DNA of 64,000 nucleotides, taken from contig NC_049993.1 of assembly GCF_000003815.2 (NCBI RefSeq), forward strand, positions 12,198,106-12,262,105, in the 5' to 3' direction. Below the pieces are notes generated by a model. That model saw only the letters and a program-made list of their open reading frames with translations, ran no database searches and was not told the origin of the DNA. A program made the translations under genes and the position numbers. Source of the stretch: Branchiostoma floridae. Taxonomy: Eukaryota; Chordata; Leptocardii; Amphioxiformes; Branchiostomatidae. This document shows, one piece after another, positions 16,201-29,928 of this stretch; position 1 is the first letter of the stretch; each line of letters begins with the position of its first letter.

Positions 16201-19200
16201 TAGGCACTATAAGGGCCCGAATGAACAAATAAAAAAACTGAATCCATAGACGTTCATAATGACTATCATCCTCATAAAGAATGATGTGGAGCAAACGACA
16301 CGATACAAGCCCACAAAGGTTCGAAAACATCTAATCTTACAGCATGTTGTCTCCGACAATGCGATGATGATAAATTATTCAGACAGGTGAAAAATTCCCT
16401 GTGTCAGATCGCACATGTAGTCACGGCACCTCAATTGTGTTGAGGAACCCCAGGGCCCAATTATAAAGACATTATTCAGCATGCTCGATGATTTTCTTCT
16501 GTTGTTTGCGTCATTGAGCTGGAGGGCATGAACAAGAAAGACGGGAGGGCGCTTTGGGGTCTTTGATCGCGCAAGACCTGTCAACTGCACGAGAGAACGT
16601 TTGTGCTACGCCTACGGGTAATGTACGTATGCGTAACATGAAATATATTTGCACACATTTTACTCATGATTTTGTTTCATCATATTATGATCAGTTAATG
16701 AATACACTTTGACGGCTCATTATCAGTAATTAAAATGTTTTCTTCTAAAAGATTAACTCGATTAACTCAATAAACATAGAATGTAACAATCTATAGATCA
16801 TGTTTGCCACACCCAATTTTCTTCATTCAAAACGTGTTGATGCAATCAACACTAATCATCGAACTATCATTGGTCTTTTCTCTAGAATGTCTATCCGTTA
16901 ATTGGAAAGATTATGGTATTAGGCAATACTAATTTACTGATCGGTGGCGCGAAAACCCCTATAGATCCCCAAGAAAGTGAACAATTGAGTACCCATTTAT
17001 CTTCCCAAATGATGACGACATTTATGACGTTCTTACACTCACTTGCGACAGTCTTTGTCAGTTTGACTGATAATCGACATTTTACAACACATTTGTAACA
17101 AATCTTTAAGTAATAAACTATTCTCAAACAGTTCAACGAACCCAGGGGTTTATCCCACTTAATGCGACAGACATCGGGTCAGTGAACAAAACTATCCATG
17201 TTGGTAATTGACCCGATACATGTCCAGATCACAACGCATTAACGTTGTCGACACTTTTACGTCAACGTCTACCTTACCAATGTTGTGAAACGAAGGTGAT
17301 GACTATGATAGGCAGTGTCTGGTTGAAGTTACGTGTAACATTACACGTTCTAGAGACTGTATCGATCCTTTTCACTCCCCTGAGTAACATGTCACACTGT
17401 GTAACCTTGTGTAACTCCGCCGCGGGCCTTCTCACCGCCCTATATAATTGACAAACTCCTACGTCACGCTGATTACAGTAAAAATAGACGATTACGCCCT
17501 CATCAGATTATGGGTCAGAATAACAAGCATAAACAAACATGTAACAAGGTCCCATTCCCACGGTTCAGGGACCTGTATCTCACATAGAATCTGACATAAC
17601 ATTCTTGTGCAGTGACTCCATTTCTGCAGTTTCAAACTGCACGTATAGAAAAGGCAGTGATAATAGACCATAACAGACGTAGGTGGGCAATGGTGGGTTT
17701 AACTGTGCAGATTTTCTGTGACGATGTTTAGAACAATAGTATGCTAAATGCACATATGATATATCGACTACAGAGAACCTCTTAAAATGTATACTGTATC
17801 CACTAACCGCCCACGGAGCCAGGATACACAGCTTTAGGCTTAAAAGAAAACTATTTGTACAGGAAGCCCTGCCTTGTGATCTTTGTATGTTTCTCTTAGC
17901 TAAGCCGGACATAAAGGCGTCAAGAAATGCGGCACAAAACACCGAACTCACCTTTCAGACATGTTGAGAACTGTCTTTTCTTATGTGCACTGAAACGTAC
18001 GGTTCAATCAATGTGTCTGCTTTTAAATTATGGTTGTTATTGTTATTGTAGAGAATCGAAATTTGGAATTGAATTAAGATATCCAGATGCTGTTTTCATA
18101 GACTTTAAGATTTAGAATCGATGTTAACCATTTAAAGTACCACACAGGAAGCTGAAAATTACGTTTAGGTCAATGTCAATAAAATCCCCAATCAATTAGA
18201 AAACAGACTATACTTGTGCGGTGAAGCGAGTTACGGAACCAATTTCGGTTCGTGTGTAAGCATGAAATTGAAGAAGGAACAGATTTCTGGTTTGTTAGGG
18301 CAAATTCGTCATATTGTCACATTCGTCGTGCGATCGTCGTACGACCGTCGTACGATCGCAAACAGAACATTCTTGTGAAGGCCGTGTAAAATTCAGCTGA
18401 AAGGGTTGTGTTAGATCTTTGCCGTCGGTTGGTTCTGTCACAGCCTGCTTGAAAATTCTACAGCACCAAAATCGCAAGACGGCCCGCGGTGAATTGGACC
18501 GCATCGTAACTATAAAGATAACAACAGCAAAGTCTATCTACAGAGACTTGATCCTCTGTTTATATCAAACCTCAACCACTAGGATTAACACCGTTTGGAC
18601 ATCACTTAAAACACCGAAAAAACAAACACAAACTTTAACGACTTGCACTCCTCGCGTGTTATTCCTCTCTCTCTAGAGTTCCGCAGCGAGGGGAACAATG
18701 GCACCCTTCAAGAAGACGGGGGAACTGAAAATATTTCTCTTCCCATAGCTTCTCGCTTGGCAGACTGAAGTGTTTGTACGCCTATGTACATGAAAGTCTG
18801 TGTGTTTGCCTGAAAATATTCATTTGGGACTTCCACGGCGCCCACATGAAAAGATTGAGTAGCTTGGGCCGTACCCAAATACAAATTGCCGCTTTCCTGC
18901 AAAGAGTAAACCCAAGTGACTTTCATTATCCGTGGTGTAATTTTTGCCTTGTCAGAGAAATATAACAATCTGGGAACGGCGAATATAAATAGATTTCCTG
19001 GCTTATTTTCTGAACGCTTCCTGACTGTCAAGTTCAGATAAACGCTGTCGCTGGTTATCATTTTTATAAATCACCCCCTCCCATTTTTACTTCCTGGAAA
19101 GCCACGAGGGTTTCCGTCTTAGCAATCTCTTATCCTCTTATGGATATATATCTATAAAATTTGGACAACGGCAACGGAAGGTCCCCTATCGCCGACAGTA

Positions 19201-19619
19201 CCCTTAATCCGGCGAACGAATTCTTGTTTGTCTTTCTAGCAGAAGCCTACCATTGTTTTTATCGAAGCAGAACTTAAACGTTCAGTAGTTCATATCATGA
19301 AAACGCAAAATATTTCTCACAATTGCCATCGCTGTACTGTGATGTTGAAAATAGATACCGGCGTTCGAAGTTAGGGACCCCATCGATAAACAAGTGAATA
19401 GGAGATACAATTCTTGTAAATAGTTTACAATGTAACTTCATGATTATATTTCACCGCTATGTATTAAATCAAGAGGTATAGAAAGACAAAGCGCTTGTCT
19501 ACTGTAGTATTTTGAGCTACGCTAGTATGTTGTCTCAAATGACATGTTTATGAAATATATTTCGGTTGGAGTGTTGGACGTTATCTATCTGTGATTATGT
19601 GTATCTGCTAATTAGATTA
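16201..19619. other. Interval without genes
   Basis: I find no exon with supportable domain content. A CpG-dense run of CGTCGTACGA-type units lies at 18325-18360. Several small open frames on both strands lack recognisable features. Confidence 0.4.
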
Positions 19620-20026
19620 AACTTAACAACATCCAATCACAATTACCCTATGATACTGTCCCTTAATGACACGTTTCATGATATGAGCAAGCGATGGCAA
19701 CAACTTAATTGTCACTAATTGATTTGTTATGATCAGTTATGTACATCCATCCCAATTGCCCTATAGAATCGTTAACATTATTGTAGACTAATATAATCAC
19801 CATCGCCTCCAAACGACACGTTTCACGCTTATACATTAGTGATAACTACAATTTGATTGTCACTAATTGAATTGTTATGATCAGTTATTTACATCTGATC
19901 CCAATTGCCCTACAAAATCGTTAATATGATTGTAGACTAATATGATTACCATAAAACATCGCCCCCAAACGACACGTTTCACACCTATACATTAGTGATA
20001 AGTACAATTTGATTGTCACTAATTGA
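19620..20026. repeat. Tandem repeat, ~150-bp unit, 2.6 copies
   Basis: The segment ending GTCACTAATTGA recurs at 19722, 19870 and 20026, giving periods of 148 and 156 bp. Each unit contains TTATGATCAGTTAT, CCCAATTGCCCTA, and AACGACACGTTTCA. The first copy is the most decayed and lacks the front part. Confidence 0.8.
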
Positions 20027-20227
20027 GTTGTTGTGTTCCGCTGTGTTTGCAGGCGTGAGCAGTGTCCTTGAGACATGTGTTTACGTGTGACAGACGTGCG
20101 TACCGCTGTGTAAACATGCCACAGACACCTAAACATCGCACTACACTACACGGGCTCTTCTGATGGAGCAAGGCGAAGGTGAGACCTGTTCAGAGTCACT
20201 GATTCAGAGTCTGAACAATCGAGAATC

Positions 20228-20372
20228 GTATCTTCCATAGAAGAGGAAGAGAGATGGACGGAAAAGAGGAGAGGCAAACAGATAGACGGAAAGGACAAAG
20301 AGAGACAGAGTGAGAGAGAGCGAGCACGGTGGAGAGAGAGAAAGAGAGAGAGCACGGTGGAGAGAGAGAGAG
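20228..20372. repeat. Purine-rich (GA)n low-complexity tract
   Basis: GAGAGAGA runs are interspersed with two AGCACGGTGGAGAGAGAGA units. A nearly all-purine strand of this length can form H-DNA; that is a structural inference only. Confidence 0.85.
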
Positions 20373-20450
20373 AACATATCTCTTCTTTTGACGTCTAGGC
20401 CTATATAAGGTTGTGAGTTGGTCAATGATTCAAATTTTGTCGAGATGTAT

Positions 20451-20574
20451 CGAGTGAGTGAGTGAGTGAGTGAGTGAGTGAGTGAGTGAGTGAGTGAGTG
20501 AGTGAGTGAGAGTGAGTGAGTGAGTGAGCGAGTGAGTGAGTGAGTGAGTGAGCGAGTGCGCGAGTGAGTGAGTA
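20451..20574. repeat. (GAGT)n microsatellite, ~30 units
   Basis: Nearly uninterrupted GAGTGAGT with a few GCG interruptions in the right third, which makes that part older. It is likely length-polymorphic. Confidence 0.97.
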
Positions 20575-20885
20575 CTAAGCGATTGGTTGCTTAAGTGAGA
20601 GGGTGACTAAAATAAAAATAGATAAAAAATCAAATGGGAATCTGCCAAGGATAAAGAGAAAATATTATTATCGACAGCCGCAATAGCTACAGACCTTGCC
20701 TAAGTAAATCCCCAGTTGCTGCCAGTGTTTCCATTATCAGCTGCCTCCTACCGATGACCACAAACTCGCCCTGAATGATAAACCCCGGCCCGGACGGGTC
20801 TTATTATCCAGGGACACGTGCCAGGCTCACTGTCACAGGCACGGTCTGGTAACCGCCAATTAGGCAGAGTTAAATCAGCCTCGGT

Positions 20886-21092
20886 GTCTACAGACTGGCT
20901 GTGCTGGCCATTATAGGGAGAGCACTTTGGGAGTTTTGATAATAATAGGGGATTTTTCCTACCAGAGGAGTTGGTCGGCCGCGCAGGGGAAACATGAACC
21001 TTAGCGTAGACTGACTCCCCTGGCCAATTTCCCGATTTTTTTGCCGAATTCTACGATCCCCGCATCCCCGTAGGAAGGCCTGGTGGAGAAGA
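20886..21092 (+). repeat. Dispersed repeat, copy A (pair with 38583)
   Basis: It shares TACCAGAGGAGTTGGTCGGC, CCCTGGCCAATTTCCCGAT, CCCGTA and GGCCTGGTGGAG with 38583-38790, in the same order and orientation. The centre includes AGGGGATTTTTCCTACCAGA. The element class is unknown. Confidence 0.65.
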
Positions 21093-24000
21093 AGAGTATG
21101 GACACTTCCTGATCTCGTATTTATGTATTCTTTTTAGACCTGTAGTAAAATCGCGGACTACTACTACAACGACGAACAAAACGCCACAAAAACACGTCTC
21201 AAGCACTAAGACATACAATTACATCTGCATAGAATAATGCTGCCTACGGCTCATAGTGGTTGAATATGGCTCTGTGGAGGCGATGATCACCTTTGTTGAC
21301 GCCAAAGAATAAGTTTAATGAAACGTCGTGAAATGCAGCTTTGGGGCTGTACCGTTAGAAGATTGCGACGTATTCGTTTACTGTGATGCTTGGGGTACGT
21401 GTGGACATATCAGAAAACCTGAAACATTTGGCTCTAGTTTAAATTTTCATACTTCATTCAAAAAGGTCATTGGTCCTTTTGGTATCAATCAACCGGCTTT
21501 TTGCGTTCAATTGCTACGTTTTAGAATACAGTTTTCATGTTTGTTACACTGTTTGGATGTTTGTGTCCTCCATGATTTCACATCGAATGCACCGCCGAAA
21601 ACCCATGCGGTATGGGGTCAAGGAGGATAGGCTATGGTCGATAGGACTTGCATGAAATATTTACTGCACTAGCGGCACAGGAGATATGAAACACGTGCAC
21701 GAGAGGTGCGAAAGAAAATAAAAAGGAAGCCATCCATTTCAATCCTACATTTAGGTACAACATTCGCATTTAATCTTTAGAATTCTAGATGCCCGTTCTT
21801 TTTAGGGGTCTAAGCAGATGTTGGGGGTAGGAAATCGTAATACTGGCCTGGCGTCTGTGTTGGCCACTACCTCACAGTAGTCATACCAGTCAGAAAACAT
21901 CGCCCTACCTAACATCTGCTTGGAGATGAGGAAGACGAAGACCATGAGATGGGTCGACGCGTTCCAGATGGGATACCCGCTCATTTCCAACTCTCTCTGT
22001 CACCTTGACCTTGTTATATGTTTTACCGAGGTTTCGTGAGAACCTCTTGAGGATTCCTTCACGTGCCCGTTGTTGTAAGAAGCACAGATTGTCTCAGATT
22101 AAAGACAGGTAAAGTTCCACCGGGCCAGGCCCGTGTCTGTCAGTAGTGTTAGAGTGGGTAGTGTATCTTCATCTGTTGTTTATGATCGTTGATATATTGT
22201 AGCTAGCTCGGTACTACAGCTCTCCAAACAGATGCAAGCTGAAGGGTCGGACTGAGTGTTCTGCGCCTGTTTTTGGAACATTTGACGCTCCTTTCTATTT
22301 TCTTTTCAAACGATTCCCCGCCTACGCTGTAACCTGGCAAACCGACTTATGGTGTCTGTATCAGTCTCCAATCAGATGTGAGGGTTCATATCTGGCTCAA
22401 TTTCGGGGTTATTGCGGCCGATTTAGTACGTTACTTTAGTAGCGCACATTTTAAACATAAAGTTTGTAAAGAAAACAAAATAAAGTTTAGAAGTCTGCCG
22501 GTAACCCCGTTACTGAGTCGATTCGGTATTTTCAACGTCTGTATTGAAAACGCGAGCCGTAGTAAAAACACGTACATTGCATGCACTACTCTCTAAGGCC
22601 GCGAGACATCAATAAAACAGTAGAAAATAGAAAGCCCGATAAAAACGCATAAAAACGTCCAAAAACAGTTTGAGCCTTACCTCTGCTTGGAGAGTAATAT
22701 TATACAACTAACTAACGAAACATCGCCATACTTCGTCCATAGTCCGAACCTGGGCCCGGGACAACCAGAAAGATAATATACTACCATAAACAACACATAA
22801 TATACCCCTGCCCAGTCAGCAGTGGCTAATTGAAACTACAACAAGTATATTGTCAAGTGTTTGACATCGTGTGCCTCATAATATATTTACAACCCATAAA
22901 CAGGTTATTGTACTTTGGTTGCAACATCGCTACACAATGGTGGGGACAACTCACTTTCACCCTACCTTCACCCTTAACTAACCCAACATCTGCCGTTGTG
23001 TAGGGTTGTAAAAAGGTCGACTGGCAACGAACATGATATAGTCGGTTGTCTCTGGTGTTCTCTATTGTCGCGGGATGGATTATCATGTAATGTGGTAATA
23101 TGATATCTTACTATTTGTGGCATACATGGAAACGCTGCAATTGTAATGATGTTTATCTAATGACGTGTGGTTGATGAGTTTTTAATTCAATTGAACCATC
23201 TGTCACGAACATTGCTGGTAGTACATTCGAAGATATGTACGGGCTTTAATATATGCATATAGTGTATCATATCATGTATATTATACAAATGTGTACGCTC
23301 ATGTATATATATTTGTATGATACTTCGTATGTTTTTTGTAAGAAGTGTGACGAAGCTAGGCTTATAAATACTGCTCATTTCTGGATGCGAGATGTCCTCT
23401 GAGAATTCTCTAATATTTCTTTTTTAAGAGCATCTATCTATCTAATGATACCGGAGTGTTTGGGCTGCTATCCTCTGTATCAACACACCCCACACATTCT
23501 CATGTATGTCTGTCGCTGCTCGACTTAATATGTTTGGCTTTCTATTGATCCACTCTACCGGCTGTCAACACATGGGACAGGGGAAAATAAACCGTCTGGG
23601 AGGCGATCCCGACCCCGTGACCCGGCCAGGTGCATGGGTCCCGCCCCAGGCCGTCTGTACCGCCGTCTGTACCGCCGGCTTACCCGGGGTACCCGGGATA
23701 AGGAAACGTGCCGCACCGCCTGGGACGCGGAGCGGAAGGCATGGAGACGCTTTGGTGGCAACAATCTCCCCTTAGCAAACTGCTGGCACGGTTCGCTTCT
23801 GCCCCTTATGACTACCTACTTGAGACAATCGCTTGGAAAGAAAGGAAACGAACAAAAGTGTGCATGTCGTGCTTGCTTCACTATACACCTTAAGGTTTTT
23901 CTATCCTGTGGTAACATGGCATGAACAAATATTCTGGTTAGCAGTCTGGCTACTAAGGGCTTCTTTGTTGTCCACGGGGCGCATCGGGAGTGCCGCTGGA

Positions 24001-27000
24001 ACGACTTCGCATGCAAGGGGTCGACATGTCAGCCCCGGCACGGGAGAGAAGTGTGGCAGCGCGAGATGTTGTAAGAAGTTAGCGGAGACATAGCTAGTGC
24101 TTACCTGGTAATATTAGGACACAGAGAACCGCGCGAAGGCGGATATGGCTCAGCGGGCTGGCGTCCTTCCAAGCCGAAGTCTGTCGTCTTCCTCTATCCC
24201 CCATATCTTGTCGGTGCCAAGTGTTGTTTCAGATGGATGTATTCTGGGCGGATAACGTTCAACTTGAAGTGAAGAGTTTACGATGTAGTTATGCCACAGT
24301 TCGCAGCAATGTGGCCACAGGTCGCTGGAGATGATCAGCCCGGTCAAGGCCACTCGTCCCCGCCAACCAATTTCCACTGGGTCGGTCTTCAAGTTGCGCT
24401 GGCGGTCTTCCTTTTTAGCCAATAGTCCTACAACAAAGAAGTGATTTTTCCATGGCAGCTTTAGTCCATGCGGGTGAGGTTTGTTTTGGCTGAAGGGGGA
24501 TAGACGATCGAAGCCCACACCTGTAACTCAGCGGGGATGTGTCAACTCTGACTCACACCGTGGTCTCGCACCGTCTTACCACATAAACACAGCACGACTG
24601 GTTAATGACGACTACCCACAACACCGCTCACATGTGCCCAAATCTTCCCTTCTAGGCTTCTCAACGTTGAGATTTTCACCAGATGAGCGTCATGTAACGT
24701 CAGCTTGGCGTCAACGTCGACGTAATCTTGATTGGACGGCAGGAGAGGACGTAAAATCGTGGCGACGGCGCGAACTCTTGGCAGTCTCTGTATGACTACG
24801 AGAGAGGAGAGATGTTCTTGGAAGCTACTAACTGCGATTTTGTAATAGGGGTGGGCAGGGTAAGAACCGGTTGGGTGTGTTCCGCACAGTATCATTAGGC
24901 TATGCAATCACATGGAATATGTTCTAGTTCCCATTTCTCTCTATTATCGCCTAGTAACAATGTTTGTATTATTGCTCTCAGTCCCACAATAAACAGAAAG
25001 TGTAAACGACGTTATAATGACAGTGAACTTGTTTACCCATCTTTGTACGGCCCCACCTGTCAGTTCCGGCGGATCGCCCTTTGATATGCAAATGAGGGGC
25101 ACACCTTAGAGAAAAGACCACTCATGATCCACACGTCATAACAAATGTTGAGGGGTAAGAATTAAGTGCACCCCTGTCCAGACTTGTGAGGTACGTGCGC
25201 CCAGGGCTGTCACTACTGGCTTCAAGTGTTATTAGGCAAAAGTGGCGGGGTTTGACAGGGTCATGTGGTTAGGGTTAGGGGGGCCGAATTAAAGACCAGA
25301 CACGAATGAAAAGAATAAAGAATAAAGTAAAACAAATGGAACGAATGAAGGACGAAGAGATGAAAACCATGTGTCAGTTGAAAATGAAAGAATGGCAGAA
25401 CAAAGAAGAACGACAGAAGAGTCATCGATCAAGGTGACAAAGACTCATGAAAAATTAACCCAATATGGCGGGAAAATGACGTTTTCGTCTGATTCAAAAC
25501 AGTGGCTGTGTTTTATGATTAAAGTAGTCTGTACGAAGATAAATGTATTTCCCAATAAAGAATATCAATTACAAGGTTGATATCGCACGCAAGGTACAAT
25601 GTGACCTACTGTAGATAGTTCAAACCAATTAATCAGTCGCATTGACCTGTGCGTGTATCGACTATCTGTGTCAGTATCAGGGCATCAATGACGTAGACTT
25701 CTAGCGGGGCTGGTTTTGATTTTTCCCGGGGGGGCACTGGTTCGCAGTTTTCAACGTTAGCTAGTATAGTATAGGTTCTCTTATAAAAGCAAGAAGTCTG
25801 CAAAGGAGGCTAGCAGGCCCCGCCTGATTTCTTTGCTCGTGGGACGTGCTAGTTCTCTCTGGATCCCCTGACAGGATGATTAATGGAGTCTAATTGGTGG
25901 GCTTGATATGAACTTTGTTTACATTCAAACTTCCGAGAGACTACTGGAAAAGCCCGGTGTGTTTAAAATATGACCGCCTTGTCGAGTCTATGTGGTCGGT
26001 ACGACTGATGTATAGTCTGGAGACCAGCCATCTAAAAGGCTCCGCTTTCCCGACATGTCGACATTCGTATGTCTTAACTGCCTAGGGAACTAAAGAACCC
26101 ATTGACTGATATGGTGGCTAACCACAATTTATTCCGTGTTCCCCAAACGCAGTCTAGCCAGGAAACGGTTTGTTTTGCTTTGTTGTCTCTATATATGTGG
26201 TAGGATAAAAACCGGTTGATTTTCCCATTTCAATTGCGACCATGAGAAGCCTTCCCAGTGCACGGTTTTCAAGTCCTATTTTCTTCTTATTGACCAACAA
26301 AGGGGCTCTAAACAGCATACATAGGGCATGCTGTATTAATGTACAAATAGAATAGAAAGGTCTAGAATTTTTCTCAAACTTAAACTCGATCGGACACTCC
26401 ATTACTGAACATTTTGAGATGGCATCGAAGGTGGGAAACGTCATTGCCTTTTTTACGCACGTACAATTACTGCTAAAAAGGCAGATTGGGAAAATAAATA
26501 CACATAAAACAAGGGAATCAGTCCACCCATACCAAACTGATACCGAGCAATAGAGTGGATATGTATAGAATAGATTATATTAGATAGACAATGGTTAATA
26601 CAGTTCAATAAGCAAGCCACTATGCTTCGCTTTTCGGGAAGTTTTGAGCTGCATTGGTGTCGTGTGATACAGCACAGAACGGCACGTGCACGTCATATCG
26701 ACGTTACGCAGACATAATCTGACTCCCGATAGTGATGATTATGACAGACATGTTTGCTGAGAAAACCATATAGTGATGACAAATCGACTTCCCTGTAGCT
26801 AGCCTTCAAGTCTGTGAACCTGACGTCATGCTAACAACGATGAAACGGTGAGTACATGACATCTAGCAACGGGGTTCCGACTCACAGACAGACTCCGGGC
26901 GATTCAAAGAAAGATAAACCAATAATAAGCGAAAATCATTACTCTTCTAGGGGAAAGACTCAGTCAGGTGATTCGTCTTCATTTTCTGACCAATCGTTGC

Positions 27001-27671
27001 GCAACGCCCACCCAAACGCAAATACATCTTGCATTCAGGGAGACTGAACGGAACGTTGCGTTGTGTTGCGGTTTGTGAGTTTGGGCACTTCGTCTTGGTT
27101 AGAGTAGTGCATGTATCGATTTGAAGGCTTCGTGATGTTTTGGGTCGGTGTTTTCACTTTCTTAAGCACGCAACCGTGTAGAGGAATGCATAAATATTTT
27201 ATGGTGTGACAGTCAAGCTCTAGTTGTACGCCCATAATCTTCTTCTCTGTCTCTAAACACAGATGCCAAGATATTCCATAGATCACAAAACGGGATAAGG
27301 AAAATCGAAAGAAAACCGAGCTTTCCAAATGATATTCCTCTCTATAAATCTATCTGTAAAATTGGATACGCTGAGGATTTTTACGGTCGTGACTATATAT
27401 TTACGGGGATTATATTGAGGACCAGATATACTGATAGGGCATGTCTAATTTCATCCCGAGTTATTTTTAGCGCACGTTATGCCAAGTACGAGATAGATAT
27501 TGAGATAACATGCTGTTTCCATCAATGAAAATAGATTAATAAAGAATGTAATAACTGTGTATGATGAAATGGGGATCCGAACGTCATCATCGGGATTAGA
27601 TTGTAAAGGCTCTGGCGATGATAACCTGGTATGGAATATTATTGATATGACATCTATAGGGACTGTGCGGC
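21093..27671. other. Interval without genes
   Basis: I read both strands. GC-rich sequence at 23600-23740, with repeated CCGCCGTCTGTACCGCC, gives overlapping open frames but no domain. A possible SINE-like A-box (TGGCTCAGCGGGCTGGCGTC) sits at 24146. A decayed foldback is near 25710-25815. No exon can be supported. Confidence 0.4.
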
Positions 27672-27925
27672 GTCGTGTTGGTGTAATAGTTAGGGTGCTT
27701 GGCCAAGAACATAGAGGTCTTTGGTTCTGAATCTCATACATACCACTCACGATGTGCCATTGGAACACGGCTTTCCTCGTTCCACCCTTTCAAAATGGGT
27801 ACCTGACTTTGGTTGAGAAGGTAAAATCAGTGGAAGGAGAGGGATGGGCCTCGCCTTCCAGTACCGTATCCTAGACACAATGGATAACAACTCACTACCC
27901 ATACGGCCCCCAAAAGGCTACAAGA
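27672..27925 (+). repeat. SINE-like repeat, tail-sharing family, copy 1
   Basis: The head TAATAGTTAGGGTGCTTGGC resembles a tRNA-derived A-box region. The tail has GGTACCTGACTTTGGTTGAG, GGAAGGAGAGGGATGGGCCT, CGCCTTCCAGTACC, and TAGACACAATGGATAACAAC. The same tail order occurs at 31135-31400, 33550-33800 (reversed) and 56104-56362. Confidence 0.6.
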
Positions 27926-29592
27926 CTACCTTCAGGTAATGTTTGAATCTTCTGTAGGTTTCCATTTTTCCGCCAGACACTCTAGCACTGCCATATCGAA
28001 AAAAGGTGGTTTTGAGAGATCTATCCATGTTGCATCGGTAATCCCCAAAGTATGTATACTTCGTATAACCAGGTGTTCAAGGCATTCTTGAGACGGCTTC
28101 GATATCACTTTGGGCGGTCTTAGAGTACCAAGCGGAATACTTTAACGGGAACTCAAGTATTAGGTAGTGCATTAGAAGGACAAACACGTGTATACCAACC
28201 ACACGCACACCACCTGTTTTCTGAACACTTCACCCTCGATGGAAAGGAAATCATGTGACGCTTAGTGTATATTTACCTTAGGGAATGGTAACAGATTGGT
28301 TGCGAATAAGGAAAAATGAGAGTACTTCATGCCAGCTTATCTTGTCAGTAGTACTAATACCTTTATATAGCTCTAAGTTAAGACTGAAATTGGCAATCAC
28401 TATTGATCTGTTACGGACGAGGAGCCCAAAACTAGCAGGAAATTATGACGTCACGACGAAGAAGGAAATGACGTCATTGCCTTTCCTGTCGTCCGTTCGT
28501 GCTTTACTTTCTTTATGAATATCAACTAATGCGAGGAAAAGATTTCAAAGGCTGGAAAGATAAATATTCAGCAAATGCCTTTGCCATCTTATAGAACAAT
28601 GGGCATTTTGTGTGAGCTAGCGAGTAACAGTCTCGACTTACCTTTCGTAGATATGGTACGGAAGCCAGGCACACTGATTTGAGTGTCTGTGATTATTAGC
28701 TTTTCTACAAGCATTACAAACCGCCAACCCGGGTCAACGCATGATTTGTCAGCTATTTATGAAAAGGAAAAGATCATATTTCTCTTAATGTTTCCTTATG
28801 AGGCACTGAGTGTTCTTTGACTACTGGTCGTCTCACAAAGTCAATGATAGGCTTTCGACACAATGGACCATATGAGCAGAAATCATTGTAATTAGAACAA
28901 GTAAACTAGTATCCATTTTGTTGTCCTGTTCCCTTTATTATGACATGCATCTCTTCACTTAAAGAAAATGATTGAGTCCTCTTTAACATAAACAAAATAT
29001 AGTTAGTGTGAAGAAAAAGCAATCATTATACTACTTTACTGGTACGGAGCGGTCACATTCGTTGAAGGTTGTGGTGCGATTCTGATTTCGTAGGATTTCT
29101 AAGTAGGTTATGACAGAATTAACCACCAACAAGGATATTGCAAAGACAGCTAAAACTGTGTACGACACACGCACAACCATAATCAAGAATACCCTTAGTT
29201 TGTGGTCGTACGGCAATTGCAAAATGACTGGTCCTTAAGTTATCATTTTTTTTAAATGGACAAATGACCTAACCCTAACCGTTTGTTCCATGTATGTTCA
29301 AGTCTTTTGTTACTGCGTGGGTTTTCTCCTCCTCTGGGTTTCCTGGCTGCCCTTTGACCCAACTTAAACAGCCCTGTTGAAAGGCTGACTACCAGAGTGA
29401 TAACGTAACGACTTGTTTTTGGTCCACAGGGCCGTTCTGTGTCTATAATTAGCCAGTCCTTGTTGTGCCTCTCTAAACCTGTTCTGTTACGCCGGTGGAC
29501 TATTATACCTGGTAGATATAGAAGGAGAGGTTGGTGGGGAAAATTGTGATCTTATTATTATATGTCCTGTTTTCTGTATGCCGGCCCCACAA
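27926..29592. other. Interval, nothing recognised
   Basis: I see no exon, tandem array or inverted-repeat element here. Confidence 0.4.
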
Positions 29593-29763
29593 AGGCTAAC
29601 GTCACATTTCCAAACCGGGGCCCGGCCGGGCTGTTTGTGGAAACGAAAAATGTAGACGTAGATTATTCTCATTACGTCTTGTGTACTTTGGTTTCTTTTG
29701 CATGATAAAGTTTTTGTTCCTGAAAGCTGCCCGGCGGGCCCCAGTTTGGTGTGACGTAGGCCT
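29593..29763. mobile_element. MITE with ~37-bp inverted ends
   Basis: The left end, AGGCTAACGTCACATTTCCA then AACCGGGGCCCGGCCGGGC, is matched at the right by GCCCGGCGGGCCCCAGTTTG, then GTGTGACGTAGGCCT. That is an imperfect reverse complement. The 171-bp element is non-coding. Relatives are at 49477-49684 and, decayed, at 16088-16200. Confidence 0.75.
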
Positions 29764-29928
29764 AACATACAGCTTACTTGAAGAATGTCACAATCGTCCA
29801 TACCAACATCTGCTTGGCTAGAGTAGATGCATGGACATACAGATTAAGATACTAACACAAATACGGATGCAGTGGTACCACTTCGTACCTGTCTCCTGGT
29901 ACGTAACAAAATACCTGTCGCCCCCACC

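Noticed and set aside
19620-20026. Possible CRISPR-like spaced repeats
   Set aside because: The units are long, diverged tandem copies in a eukaryotic context, with no short identical repeats or unique spacers.
23506-24093. Overlapping GC-rich open frames on both strands
   Set aside because: GC richness and a repeated CCGCCGTCTGTACC unit explain the lack of stops. I see no domain, signal peptide or splice support.
24150-24518. Minus-strand 122-codon ORF
   Set aside because: No recognisable domain and no phase-consistent partner exon. I could not support it as the missing lectin 5' exon.
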